Part shown: positions 43,794 to 53,170 of the stretch, piece after piece
Position numbering within the stretch: position 1 is the first letter of the stretch
Layout: each line of letters starts with the position of its first letter
NCBI RefSeq assembly: GCF_001969365.1
Contig: NZ_CP019312.1
Location: forward strand, 3,472,001 to 3,536,000
Source: Tateyamaria omphalii
GTDB taxonomy: Bacteria; Pseudomonadota; Alphaproteobacteria; Rhodobacterales; Rhodobacteraceae
Reading direction: 5' to 3'
DNA: 64,000 nucleotides
Translations under genes and position numbers: made by a program
Notes under the pieces: generated by a model
What the model was told of the DNA's origin: nothing
Database searches by the model: none
What the model saw: only the letters and a program-made list of their open reading frames with translations

Positions 43794-45428
43794 ATGACGG
43801 AGGCAATTGTGCAGCAATTACTGAATGTCTGGATGGGACTGGATATCAAACGCCAGATAACCGTGGTCGTGGCGACCTTGGCGATGTTCTTGGCGATTCT
43901 TGCGATGTCGCGCATTGTGACGTCACCAACACTGACGCTGCTCTACGCGGGGCTGGAAAATGGCGCTGCCGGAGATGTGGTACGGGCGCTTGAGCAGCGC
44001 GGCGTCCCGTTTGAGGTGCGCGGTGGTTCAATCTTTGTAGATTCGCAAGAGCGCGACCAACTACGATTGACCCTCGCAAGCGAAGGACTTCCTGCAAACA
44101 GCAGCCAAGGATACGAACTTTTAGACAGCCTTTCGGGTTTCGGCACCACATCGCAAATGTTTGACGCTGCATATTGGCGCGCCAAAGAAGGGGAATTGGC
44201 GCGGACAATCGTATCCAGCCCTCATGTGGCCATGGCACGTGTTCATATTGCATCGACGGGATCGAACCCGTTTCAACGGAGCGTCACGCCAACGGCATCC
44301 GTGTCACTGACAGCGAATGGAGGCGAGCTGACCGCTCAGCAGGCCAAAGCCGTCCGTTTTCTTGTTGCGTCTGCCGTTGCCGGCCTGTCTGCTGATGATG
44401 TCGCAGTGATTGACTCGAATGGCGCAGTTCTTGGAATGGGCGATGATGCAGCGCCATCCACTGGTTCAGATGACAAGTCCCAGATGCTGAGAGAGCGTGT
44501 CGAACGGCTGCTCGAAGCGCGCGTTGGGCCGGGCAATGCGGTTGTTGAAGTCAGCGTGGACACGGTGACAGAAACCGAAGAGATCCGCGAGCGCCGTTTC
44601 GACCCTCAGGAACGTGTTGTGATCAGCACGGATACCGAGGAACGGACCAGCACGTCGAACGAGGCGGGCAATGGGGATGTCACCGTTGCATCCAATCTCC
44701 CCGACGGTGAAGGCGCTGGCGGTGACAATTCTTCTTCCCAAAACTCGGAAACACGCGAGCGCATCAATTACGAAGTTTCTGAAACTGAGCGCGCCATTGT
44801 GAAGTCGGCCGGGGCAATCCGTCGGGTCACAGTGGCTGTTCTGGTCAATGACGCGATCGCAGCAGAAGGGGCCGATGTCGCAACAACTGCACGGTCGCCG
44901 GAAGAGCTTGAAGCGCTGCGTGAATTGGTGGCCTCTGCCGTTGGATATGATGAAAACCGGGGCGACGTGATCACGATAAAGGCAATGGAATTGCAGCCTA
45001 TCTTGCCCCAAGGCACGATCGCCGAAGCCTCCGTTTTCGATGGAATTCATCTGGATGTAATGTCGGCGATCCAGATGGCTATTCTTGCGGTCGTGGCACT
45101 TATTTTGGGCCTGTTTGTGGTTAAGCCTGTGCTGACACGCTCTGCCACAGCAACGGAGGAGCTTCCTGCTCTGCCGCCAAGCATGTCTGGTGGTAACTTT
45201 GACAACACTCCACAGATTGTGACGGAACCGGGGGATCTGCCTCAGATCGACATAGCGGCGGCCCCTGAAATGCTGCCGGATCTTCCGGCTCTCACGTCCG
45301 GTCCAGATGGCGCATTGCCTGTCCCATTCTCCGAAGATCCGGTTGATCGTCTTCGTTCAATGATTGGTGAACGGCAGGAAGAAACTGTGGAGATTTTGAG
45401 GAGTTGGCTTGAAGAGGAGCGCGCCTGA
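43794..45428 (+). CDS. fliF: Flagellar MS-ring protein FliF
   Basis: A 544-residue membrane protein that forms the MS ring. Helix 1 is at about 20-42; the YscJ/FliF domain follows with LTLLYAGLENGAAGDVVRAL, FEVRGGSIFVDSQERDQLRL and HVAMARVHIASTGSNPF; helix 2 is near 425-445. The C-terminal tail ends RLRSMIGERQEETVEILRSW, the part that contacts FliG in other bacteria. The next gene is fliH, not fliG. Confidence 0.95.
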   Translation: MTEAIVQQLLNVWMGLDIKRQITVVVATLAMFLAILAMSRIVTSPTLTLLYAGLENGAAGDVVRALEQRGVPFEVRGGSIFVDSQERDQLRLTLASEGLPANSSQGYELLDSLSGFGTTSQMFDAAYWRAKEGELARTIVSSPHVAMARVHIASTGSNPFQRSVTPTASVSLTANGGELTAQQAKAVRFLVASAVAGLSADDVAVIDSNGAVLGMGDDAAPSTGSDDKSQMLRERVERLLEARVGPGNAVVEVSVDTVTETEEIRERRFDPQERVVISTDTEERTSTSNEAGNGDVTVASNLPDGEGAGGDNSSSQNSETRERINYEVSETERAIVKSAGAIRRVTVAVLVNDAIAAEGADVATTARSPEELEALRELVASAVGYDENRGDVITIKAMELQPILPQGTIAEASVFDGIHLDVMSAIQMAILAVVALILGLFVVKPVLTRSATATEELPALPPSMSGGNFDNTPQIVTEPGDLPQIDIAAAPEMLPDLPALTSGPDGALPVPFSEDPVDRLRSMIGERQEETVEILRSWLEEERA

Positions 45429-46027
45429 TGTCAGCTGCGCACCTTTTCGAAGATTTTGGCGAGGAGAAACCGAAGCTCGCCGACGCTGCCTCCCTGCCGA
45501 TTGAAGTGGTTGAAGACCAAAAGCTTGAGGCCTTTGAAAATGGCTATCAGGCGGGTTGGGAAGATGCTGTGGCCGCCCAATCGGAAACACAGAGCTTTGT
45601 GTCGAGCGGACTGGCGTCAAGCCTGCAAGATGCATCATTTGAATACCATGAACTGAGAGCAGGGATGACCGCGACCGTGGAAACGATCATCAAAAGCGTC
45701 ACGGACATCATCCTGCCCCGGGTCGCGCATTCCAGCCTCGGGGCGCACGTGCGTGAAAAGGCTCAGGATATGGTGCGTGCCAGCCTGGACAAACGGGTTG
45801 AGATTGCAGTGGCACCAGAGAACGAGGCGGCTGTACGCAGCGTTCTTAACGATGACATTCCAGAGCCTTTCCTGTTGGTCAGTGACAATCTTCTCGCACC
45901 ATCACAAGTGGTTTTGCGCACCGAACAGACAGAGGCAGAACTCGATCTCGACCGCACAGTCGCGGAGATTTCAGCTGCTGTTACCTCTTTTTTTGAAGCC
46001 CAAACCTTTGAGGTAAATGATGGCTGA
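45428..46027 (+). CDS. fliH: Flagellar export regulator FliH (putative)
   Basis: A 199-residue protein with an acidic N-terminus, AFENGYQAGWEDAVAAQSET (a FliH-like GxxxG-type start of the helical stalk) and a C-terminal domain with LPRVAHSSLGAHVREKAQDM and VEIAVAPENEAAVRSVL. FliH regulates FliI. Similarity is weak, so position between fliF and fliN carries weight. Start and fliF stop share one base. Confidence 0.75.
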   Translation: MSAAHLFEDFGEEKPKLADAASLPIEVVEDQKLEAFENGYQAGWEDAVAAQSETQSFVSSGLASSLQDASFEYHELRAGMTATVETIIKSVTDIILPRVAHSSLGAHVREKAQDMVRASLDKRVEIAVAPENEAAVRSVLNDDIPEPFLLVSDNLLAPSQVVLRTEQTEAELDLDRTVAEISAAVTSFFEAQTFEVNDG

Positions 46028-46313
46028 AGTACCCTCGACGAAAGCGCTGGCATCTGACGCGCATAACCCATTTACGGCAGTTCCAATTGAAATCACGGTT
46101 TCAGTCGGACGCGCCAGGCCACTTGTCCGCGACCTGGTCATGCTGGGGTCGAACGCTGTGTTGACGCTCGATAAGCGCGTTGATGACCCGGTTGACTTGT
46201 TTGTTGGCGACAAACTTATCGCGCGCGGCACGTTGGAAGAGGCCGAAGGTGACGACGAGGGGCAATTGGTCGTGCGCTTGACCGAGATATTCGATCTGGG
46301 TGCGGGTCTCTGA
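46020..46313 (+). CDS. fliN: Flagellar switch protein FliN
   Basis: A 97-residue SpoA-domain protein: VPIEITVSVGRARPLVRDLV, LDKRVDDPVDLFVGDKLIAR and GQLVVRLTEIF. FliN forms the lower C ring and binds FliH. I chose the ATG at 46020, six bases after GAGG; ATG 46017 is also possible. Overlaps fliH by 8 bp. It is the only switch-complex gene visible. Confidence 0.92.
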   Translation: MAEVPSTKALASDAHNPFTAVPIEITVSVGRARPLVRDLVMLGSNAVLTLDKRVDDPVDLFVGDKLIARGTLEEAEGDDEGQLVVRLTEIFDLGAGL

Positions 46314-46320
46314 GCTTGTC

Positions 46321-47043
46321 ATGAGATCCGCAATTCTTCTTTGCATTCTGCTGTTTTTGCCGGCGGGGGCTTCCGCTCAGGATGTTGCGATATCGCTTGG
46401 GGACGACGCTTCGCTAAGCGCCCGCACTTTGCAGCTTATTGCCTTGATCACAGTGCTCAGCCTCGCGCCTGGTCTTGCCATCATGGTGACTTGCTTTCCC
46501 TTTCTGGTTACCGTCTTGTCGATTTTGCGGCAGGCGATCGGCTTGCAGCAATCCCCCCCGAACATGCTTATTATCAGTCTCGCGCTTTTCCTGACTTACT
46601 TCATAATGGAACCTGTCTTTGTCGAAGCTTGGACAAATGGTTTGCGTCCGTTGATAGACGAACAGATAGAGCCTGACGTTGCATTCACCCGAACCTTGGA
46701 GCCGTTCCGCGTTTTCATGGCAGGAAGGCTTGATGCCGAGACTTTTGCTGCGATGGCCGATCTTCGTCCCGATACGCGGGGGGTAACGCTTGACACTGAT
46801 GCGCCTTTGTCGGTTCTGGTTCCCAGTTTCCTGTTGTCGGAGATTTCGCGCGCATTTCAGGTCGGCTTCCTGATCTTTTTGCCGTTCCTTATTATTGATC
46901 TTGTGGCTGCGGCAATTTTGATGAGTATGGGTATGATGATGGTGCCGCCCGCCATTGTTTCCCTGCCTTTCAAGCTAGCATTCTTTGTTATCGCAGACGG
47001 TTGGAGTCTGATCGCAGGCAGCTTGGTCCGCAGCTACTTTTGA
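46321..47043 (+). CDS. fliP: Flagellar export gate protein FliP
   Basis: A 240-residue inner-membrane protein with a cleavable signal (about 1-20, ending A-S-A-Q) and four helices. FliP signatures: ITVLSLAPGLAIMVTCFPFL, ILRQAIGLQQSPPNMLIISL and LLSEISRAFQVGFLIFLPFL. A GTG at 46300 would add seven residues but lies inside fliN. Forms the gate with FliQ and FliR. No fliO is seen. Confidence 0.95.
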   Translation: MRSAILLCILLFLPAGASAQDVAISLGDDASLSARTLQLIALITVLSLAPGLAIMVTCFPFLVTVLSILRQAIGLQQSPPNMLIISLALFLTYFIMEPVFVEAWTNGLRPLIDEQIEPDVAFTRTLEPFRVFMAGRLDAETFAAMADLRPDTRGVTLDTDAPLSVLVPSFLLSEISRAFQVGFLIFLPFLIIDLVAAAILMSMGMMMVPPAIVSLPFKLAFFVIADGWSLIAGSLVRSYF

Positions 47044-47202
47044 AAGCGTTTTCTGAAGTTCTCGATTGTGTTGCTTCTGGGAATGACAAAAGTAACCATT
47101 GGGCCAGCGTTGGTCATAAGTAACCGCAAACAACTGAATTGAATTCAAAGACGCGCTCAGCCAGTGACGCTCGGCACGGATCTATAATCACGTTAACCCC
47201 AG

Positions 47203-48303
47203 TTACCGAACAACAAACTCCGCATGCAATGCGCCTGCAGCCTTGATGCTTTTTAGGATGTCTATCATGTCTCTCGGGGCGACACCAAGCGCGTTAAGGC
47301 CAGCAATCACCTCAGAAAGTGACGCGCCCTCCGGGACTTCGGCCAGTCCAGGACCGTCGTCCTCCTGCAGGTCTACAGTCGTGCGCGGCACGACTACGGA
47401 TTGGCCGTCGGCAAACGGGTTCGGTTGAACAACCAAGGGCTGCTCTTGAATGCGAAGTGTCAAGTTGCCCTGTGACACCGCGACGCGAGAGATGCGTACG
47501 TCATCACCCATTACTATTGTCCCGGATCGTTGATCGACGACCACACGCGCTTTGCGCTCTGGTTGTACCGCAATGTTCTCTATGCGGCCAAGGGCGTGCG
47601 CAGCCGAACGTGCGCGTGTTTGAGCGATGTTCAGAGACACTGTCCCAGAATCCAACATCGTCGCGACGGATCTACCAAACACTCCGTTGATTGCCTCTTC
47701 GATGCGGGCAGCCGTGGTAAAGTCCGGATCTCGCAAAGCCAGGCGCATGTTTGTCAGGCTGCTGAGCTCAAAGTCGATCTCTCGCTCGATCCGTGCGCCG
47801 GACGGAATCACACCGGATGTGGGGACGCCTTGCGTCACGCGGGCACCATCGCCCTCGGCAACGGCGCCACCAGCAATAATTGTACCTTGCGCGACGGCAT
47901 AGATTTCACCATCCGCCGCATTCATTGGCGTCATAACCAATGTGCCGCCCAATAGGCTCTTGGCATCTCCAATGGCCGAAACCGTGATGTCGATCTGGCT
48001 GCCACTTCTGGCAAAGGGAGGCAAAGTCGCAGTGACGATCACGGCAGCGACGTTTTTCGGACGAAACTGCTCGCCGGTTACATTGACGCCGAGCCGTTCC
48101 AGAATGTTGGTCATGATGTCTTCGGTAAATGGCGCGTTCCGCAATCCGTCACCGGTCCCATCGAGCCCGACGACCAACCCGTATCCGACAAGGTCGTTGC
48201 CGCGAACGCCATCGAAGTCCACAAGGTCCTTGATGCGGACCGGATTTGCCTCTGCGAGTGACCCAAGCGCAGCGGCGAGAACGCAAACCAAAATCCGGAT
48301 CAT
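47203..48303 (-). CDS. flgI: Flagellar P-ring protein FlgI
   Basis: A 366-residue periplasmic ring protein. After a signal peptide (about 1-19) it opens RIKDLVDFDGVRGNDLVGYG and LVVGLDGTGDGL, and ends LNALGVAPRDMIDILKSIKA with GALHAEFVV, all standard for FlgI. Its ATG overlaps the flgL stop by 4 bp; it is the last gene of the flgE-flgK-flgL-flgI set. The 159 bp to fliP are a convergent spacer. Confidence 0.97.
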   Translation of the reverse strand: MIRILVCVLAAALGSLAEANPVRIKDLVDFDGVRGNDLVGYGLVVGLDGTGDGLRNAPFTEDIMTNILERLGVNVTGEQFRPKNVAAVIVTATLPPFARSGSQIDITVSAIGDAKSLLGGTLVMTPMNAADGEIYAVAQGTIIAGGAVAEGDGARVTQGVPTSGVIPSGARIEREIDFELSSLTNMRLALRDPDFTTAARIEEAINGVFGRSVATMLDSGTVSLNIAQTRARSAAHALGRIENIAVQPERKARVVVDQRSGTIVMGDDVRISRVAVSQGNLTLRIQEQPLVVQPNPFADGQSVVVPRTTVDLQEDDGPGLAEVPEGASLSEVIAGLNALGVAPRDMIDILKSIKAAGALHAEFVVR

Positions 48304-49307
48304 CTGACGAAATTCACTAATGACAAATCCGACATGCGCGCGGTAACGGTATAGAGAGATTGAAGTTGAAATTGGACTGCCTCCAATTGAGTTGCTGTGT
48401 CGTATGGATCGGCTTGAAGGAGTGCACCTTTGGCGAACTGAAGCGTTGTTTCACGCGCAGCATTCCGCGTGGACACTGAGTCAATGCGTGCCTGTGCCGA
48501 CCCCAAATTGCTTTGAGTTGCGGTCAGTTGATCCTTTGCCAGGATCAATTCGCTCCCTGCCAACACCAATAGGTTCTGTTGTTCATGGCTGGACAGCCCC
48601 AGGCTTGCATCGGCTGCCAGCGCGGCCAGCGCCGTACTTTTCAGAAGATCCCGAAAGACCGCTTGGTCCGCTCTGAGATCTACAGATACCTGTTCGTCTT
48701 CGCCAACCTGAAAGGGTGCAATTGCGCTGTTCGCCCCGGTATATGCGGCACTCCGAAATCCGGCAGGGTCGTCAAACCACTGGGTCACAGCATCTGCTAT
48801 GTCAGAAACGTTTGTGTTCCCTGCGATCGCAGCGCGCAGATCTGTCAGTATAGCGTCTGCCTCACCCAAGGCGGACGTGTTTGTCGCTGCTCCGGCAAAA
48901 ATCGAACGGCCTGCACTTGAGGTGTTCAGGGTTGAAACAAGTGTCCGAAACTCATTCGTCGCATCGACCGAGAGTTGATCAAGGACCGGGCCAACCGCGC
49001 TAGAGGAGACCGTGAGCAGCGCCGTACTGAGCGTGCCCGCGCTGGTATCCATGCGGTCCAGCGCGGTTTGCGCGCTTTCGGCAAACTGCCTGGCTTCGGA
49101 GGTTGCGACCTTGTAGGCGGACAGCGTGCGGATATCGCTCTCAATATCCGACAGGTAACTGACATTGCCCGCGAGGACAGATTTGACGTCGCTGACCTGG
49201 CCGCTTGCCAGTTCTTCGTTCAGGCGCGCCATCTCGGTTTTTAGCGTTGCGCTGCGTCGTTGGAGCAGGAATGTCTGTGCAAGATCGCCGAAGCCATAGG
49301 TGTTCAT
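48300..49307 (-). CDS. flgL: Hook-filament junction protein FlgL (putative)
   Basis: A 335-residue flagellin-like protein that links hook to filament. It has the N-terminal helical part (LLQRRSATLKTEMARLNEEL, SGQVSDVKSV) and a C-terminal part ending LQSLYTVTARMSDLSLVNFV; a central AGRSIFAGAATNT matches FlgL/flagellin. I chose ATG 49307, with GAGGA seven bases upstream; a TTG at 49313 lies six bases before. Placed directly after flgK. Confidence 0.88.
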   Translation of the reverse strand: MNTYGFGDLAQTFLLQRRSATLKTEMARLNEELASGQVSDVKSVLAGNVSYLSDIESDIRTLSAYKVATSEARQFAESAQTALDRMDTSAGTLSTALLTVSSSAVGPVLDQLSVDATNEFRTLVSTLNTSSAGRSIFAGAATNTSALGEADAILTDLRAAIAGNTNVSDIADAVTQWFDDPAGFRSAAYTGANSAIAPFQVGEDEQVSVDLRADQAVFRDLLKSTALAALAADASLGLSSHEQQNLLVLAGSELILAKDQLTATQSNLGSAQARIDSVSTRNAARETTLQFAKGALLQADPYDTATQLEAVQFQLQSLYTVTARMSDLSLVNFVR

Positions 49308-49309
49308 CT

Positions 49310-50764
49310 TCAAATCCTCATCAGGGCATCGAACATTTCATCAACGGTCGAAATGACGCGCGCATTTGCTGCATAAGCCTGTTCAAGGATCATGAGTGTT
49401 TGAATCTCTGCGTCTGTATCAACACCATTGGCCCGCTCGATTTGCGCCAATTCCACCGCTTGCGCAGATGCAAACGACAATTGTTGGTCTGCGCGCAACC
49501 GGTCCGATCCAAGCTGTGATGAGACACTGGCGACGATCCCATCAATGTTGAGGTCGGCCACTCCAAAATCGCCAGATGCTTGCGGCCGCTGCGCGACAAA
49601 CGCGTCTGTCAGTGCGATAAGCAACGCGCCATTGCCCACATCACCAGGTGCCGATGCGCCCAATCCATCTCGAATCCGCCAGGTTTGTCCGCCATCGTCC
49701 GGATCAACCAAAGTATTCAGGGAAATGCGGTTGGCCAGACCAAGCTCATCCGCCGGATCAAGGGGGGCACCGGCATCTGTAAACAGCCCGGCCTCTCCTG
49801 CGGCAATGGTTGGATCGACGTTGCTGTCCTCAAATCGACCAATCAGATCGCGTGCAAGTGCATCGATTTGTCTTTGCGCATCGGGTGCGATCTCGTCCCG
49901 GATTTCAAACTGTGCGCCCAGCGTGCCGCCGTGCAGGCGACCATTTGCGGAGCTCGTGTTCACCGCGATGCCGTTGAGTGTCAGACCCGACAGGGTTCCA
50001 TCGGCCTCTGACGCATACGGCGTGACCACGTTGGTGGGTTCAAAGCCGACTTCAACCGCGCCGCCCTCAAGCAGAATTGCACCGCCGGTCGAATAGAGTG
50101 CAACGGCCCCGTGGTCTCGGGGGACTGCGCGCACGGGAACCATCGCGCTGATCTCGTCGATCAATTGTTGGCGCTGATCCTCCAGGGCCGAAAGTTCGGT
50201 TCCGACCCGTCCGCTTGCTACAATACGCGCGTTCAGCGTCTGGACGCCTTTCAGCGCGTCATTCAGCCTGCTTACTTGCGCATCAATGCTGCGATCGGCT
50301 TGCGTCCGCGCATCCTGAATGCCCTGCGCCACGGTATTGATTGATTTCGCCAGATCCTTCGCAGCAAAAGCCACGGATGTGAGGCGTTCTGTAGCATCTG
50401 GTCTGCTCGTCGCGGTGATAAGGCTTTTTTCAAAATCCGAAACACGTGCCGCCAGCGATCCAGCATTATTGGGTGTGCCAATCAGATCTTCAATTCTGGT
50501 CAACGCCGACGTCGTTTCTGACCTGTACCCAACTTCTGCCTCAGCCAGACGTCGATCATTTATGACCTGTTGGTCGATATGTCGGACGACGCCGTTGATC
50601 CGGACACCCACGGCGCCTCCGCCGCTTTCTGACGAAATCGACAAAGTGCGTCGTGCATAGCCGGGCGTGTTGGCGTTCGCGATATTGCTTGACACGATCT
50701 CCGAGCCGCGACTGGCGGCTCGGATCCCGGACATGGCCGAGTATAATGCGCTGGACAATGACAT
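49310..50764 (-). CDS. flgK: Hook-associated protein FlgK
   Basis: A 484-residue axial protein joining hook and filament. The N-terminal motif reads MSGIRAASRGSEIVSSNIAN with NTPGYARRTLSI; the C-terminus has LMILEQAYAANARVISTVDE. The middle domain is variable. Located 39 bp after flgE and 2 bp before flgL; exported with the help of a FlgN-type chaperone. Confidence 0.95.
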   Translation of the reverse strand: MSLSSALYSAMSGIRAASRGSEIVSSNIANANTPGYARRTLSISSESGGGAVGVRINGVVRHIDQQVINDRRLAEAEVGYRSETTSALTRIEDLIGTPNNAGSLAARVSDFEKSLITATSRPDATERLTSVAFAAKDLAKSINTVAQGIQDARTQADRSIDAQVSRLNDALKGVQTLNARIVASGRVGTELSALEDQRQQLIDEISAMVPVRAVPRDHGAVALYSTGGAILLEGGAVEVGFEPTNVVTPYASEADGTLSGLTLNGIAVNTSSANGRLHGGTLGAQFEIRDEIAPDAQRQIDALARDLIGRFEDSNVDPTIAAGEAGLFTDAGAPLDPADELGLANRISLNTLVDPDDGGQTWRIRDGLGASAPGDVGNGALLIALTDAFVAQRPQASGDFGVADLNIDGIVASVSSQLGSDRLRADQQLSFASAQAVELAQIERANGVDTDAEIQTLMILEQAYAANARVISTVDEMFDALMRI

Positions 50765-50803
50765 TTAGCGAACTCCCGCTTTCAATGGCGCTGATCGCCG
50801 TTA

Positions 50804-52105
50804 TCAACGTTTGATGTTTGTCGTTTCCTGCAGCATTTCGTCCACGGTCTGGATGACCTTGGCGTTGGACGAATAGGCGCGCTGTGTCTGGATCATGGCC
50901 GTCAGCTCTCCGGCCACGTCGACAGCCGATTCCTCTCGTGCATAGGACACGATGTCACCGGTCGGACCGTCACTGGCATCCCACAGGAAGAAGCTGCCGC
51001 TCTCGGGGGATGGCTGGTACGTCTGCTGATCCAGCGCGACCATACCATTGGGGTTTGGCAAGTCCACGAGAGGTATTTGGTAGATCGTGCGGTTGATCCC
51101 GGTGTCAAAAAATGCGGTTACAAACCCGTTTGCATCAACTTCGACATTGGTCATGTTGCCGACGGGTGAGCCATCTTTCGAAATAGAGACCGGGGCGAAA
51201 CTGTCCGACAGCTGTGTCAGGCCGTCGCTTGCGCCAAGTTGGCCGATGTTGATCTCAAGTGGCCCGCCTTCCGCGTTGATGACGATATTGCCGGTCGCAG
51301 GATCGTAAGCGCCGCCGCTCGTTGTTGCGACAGATGCAAGCGTTCCGCCAGCCGACCTGCTGTCATCGAAGGTCAGAACGTATTCACCCACGACCGCACC
51401 ATCGAGCGCAGAATCGGTCAACTGCATCGTCCATTCGTTCGATGTGCCCGTGCCGGGAACAGTCGGGGTGAAGCTGATGTTGATGTTTTCCGACGTGCCA
51501 AGGTTATCGAAATACTCGACCGACAGGTATTGCACGTCACCCGCGGAACCTGCGTCCGTATCGGTCGCCGGCAGGTTGACACCCAGCGACAGTTGCGTTG
51601 TCGGCTCACCCGAGAACTGGTTGACGTTGATTTGGACGGGCTCCAGGCCATCGGACGTGTCGCGCGGGAACGTTGGGACCGACCCGTCCGGTTGTGCGGG
51701 CCACCCCATCAGAACGAGGCCGGAATCGGATCGCAGATATCCATTTGCGTCCGTGCGGAAGGATCCGGTTGTCGTCAGGAACATCTGGCTGTTGCCATTG
51801 GCCAGATTGACGTCAGTCAACTGCGCTACCGGCAACATGCCGCGACCACGCACCGCCAGATCAGTTGCATTGGATGTAGATACCAGCGACCCGCGCTGGT
51901 CAATCAAACGCTCGGTCGAGGCGCGCACGCCGCCCGCCGAATAGGTCGCACCGTTCGATGAAATGACCATCGACTGAAAGTCGGTTTGCACCCGCTTGTA
52001 GCCAAAGGTTGAGGAGTTCGCGATGTTGTCCGAGATGGACGCAAGCCGCGTTGCGTTTGCCTGCAGCCCTGCAACACCTGCATTGAGCGAGGAAGAGATT
52101 GTCAT
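50804..52105 (-). CDS. flgE: Flagellar hook protein FlgE
   Basis: A 433-residue hook subunit with the axial N-terminus GVAGLQANATRLASISDNIA, NSSTFGYKRVQTDF and the C-terminus MIQTQRAYSSNAKVIQTVDE. The central part is variable as in other hook proteins. The ATG at 52105 has AAGG seven bases before; a GTG at 52111 is the alternative. Leads the flgE-flgK-flgL-flgI set and has a CtrA-like site upstream. Confidence 0.95.
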   Translation of the reverse strand: MTISSSLNAGVAGLQANATRLASISDNIANSSTFGYKRVQTDFQSMVISSNGATYSAGGVRASTERLIDQRGSLVSTSNATDLAVRGRGMLPVAQLTDVNLANGNSQMFLTTTGSFRTDANGYLRSDSGLVLMGWPAQPDGSVPTFPRDTSDGLEPVQINVNQFSGEPTTQLSLGVNLPATDTDAGSAGDVQYLSVEYFDNLGTSENINISFTPTVPGTGTSNEWTMQLTDSALDGAVVGEYVLTFDDSRSAGGTLASVATTSGGAYDPATGNIVINAEGGPLEINIGQLGASDGLTQLSDSFAPVSISKDGSPVGNMTNVEVDANGFVTAFFDTGINRTIYQIPLVDLPNPNGMVALDQQTYQPSPESGSFFLWDASDGPTGDIVSYAREESAVDVAGELTAMIQTQRAYSSNAKVIQTVDEMLQETTNIKR

Positions 52106-52159
52106 GGACACGCCTTTCTGCTGTACCGACTAATTCAGCCAACAGATAGGTGCGTCGCC

Positions 52160-52174
52160 TTAACGTGCAGCTAA
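52160..52174. promoter_or_regulatory. CtrA-box-like site upstream of flgE
   Basis: TTAA-CGTGCAG-CTAA; on the flgE strand TTAG-N7-TTAA, one mismatch from consensus, 55 bp before the start codon. Confidence 0.5.
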
Positions 52175-52199
52175 CAGATAAAATTCAAGCTATTCCGCC

Positions 52200-53039
52200 T
52201 CAGTCCCGCAAAAAGATCACTTCGATCCGGTTGTTGCGAATGGCCATCGGGTTTTTGACGGCCACCTCGCGATCCGCATGTCCCGTGACCCGTTTGACGC
52301 GTCCTGTTGCAACACCGGTCTGCTTGAGCAGCTTGCGCATCGCGTCCGCGCGCGCGACCGACATGCGCCAGGTCGAGCGGTCCGCCACCACTATGGGCTC
52401 AGCCCTTACATGTCCTTCGACGGCAATGTCGTTTTCGACTGTGCGTGCGGCTTCGGTGATCAGCCGTGATAGATCGCGCAGCAATTGTGTAGGAATATCA
52501 GTGCCTTCCTCGAACAACGGTGTGTTTTCGAGGGAGAAGAGCTCGATCACCAACCCTTCATCCGTGAGTCTGGTGACAATGTGTTGAAGGTCATTGTCCA
52601 TGACTTTCGACTCGCCGCCTTTGCCCAAAAGGCGCGCTTCGAGCGATTCAAACACTTCATCCTGCCGGGCCGTGAGATCACCATTGTCCTGAGCACCGGT
52701 TTCACCGCGGGCCTGTTTTGATTCCGTGGGGCGTTGCGACGAGGCGCCCGTGCCATTCTGTGGCAACGTCACTTCGGAAAACACGCTGTCGCCGCCAAAG
52801 GCACCATCGCCGCCACCGGAAATGCGATTGATCGGGATCGTCGGCGAGAAATAGTCGGCAATTCCCTTGCGCTGTTTCTCGGTCGTTGCATTCAACAGCC
52901 ACATCAACATGAAGAAGGCCATCATGGCGGTCACGAAGTCCGCATAGGCCACTTTCCAGGCGCCGCCGTGGTGGCCATCGCCGCCCGACACCTTTTTCCT
53001 CTTGATGATGATTGGCCGCGCATTGGCTTGCACGCTCAT
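52200..53039 (-). CDS. motB: Flagellar stator protein MotB
   Basis: A 279-residue stator subunit. A basic N-terminus leads to one helix, AYADFVTAMMAFFMLMWLL, with the ion-carrying Asp at residue 34; a plug and Gly-rich linker follow; the OmpA-like peptidoglycan-binding domain (about 150-279) carries NDIAVEGHVRAEP and SVARADAMRKLLKQTGV with RVTGHADREV. Works with MotA encoded at 41279. The gene seems transcribed alone, from a promoter with a CtrA-like site. Confidence 0.95.
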   Translation of the reverse strand: MSVQANARPIIIKRKKVSGGDGHHGGAWKVAYADFVTAMMAFFMLMWLLNATTEKQRKGIADYFSPTIPINRISGGGDGAFGGDSVFSEVTLPQNGTGASSQRPTESKQARGETGAQDNGDLTARQDEVFESLEARLLGKGGESKVMDNDLQHIVTRLTDEGLVIELFSLENTPLFEEGTDIPTQLLRDLSRLITEAARTVENDIAVEGHVRAEPIVVADRSTWRMSVARADAMRKLLKQTGVATGRVKRVTGHADREVAVKNPMAIRNNRIEVIFLRD

Positions 53040-53088
53040 ATCCCATACCTCAATTTATCACCCAGACAGATGCGTAGCACGGGGCCAG

Positions 53089-53103
53089 TTACAGCCCGCT
53101 TAA
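53089..53103. promoter_or_regulatory. CtrA-box-like site upstream of motB
   Basis: TTAC-AGCCCGC-TTAA; on the motB strand TTAA-N7-GTAA, one mismatch from consensus, 50 bp before the start codon. The MFS gene diverges on the other side. Confidence 0.45.
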
Positions 53104-53170
53104 CGGTTCGAATTGTTGGTATTTTGCGCCCATGGCTTGTGCCCGTGTCGAGGCGGTGCGCAGATGGGGC

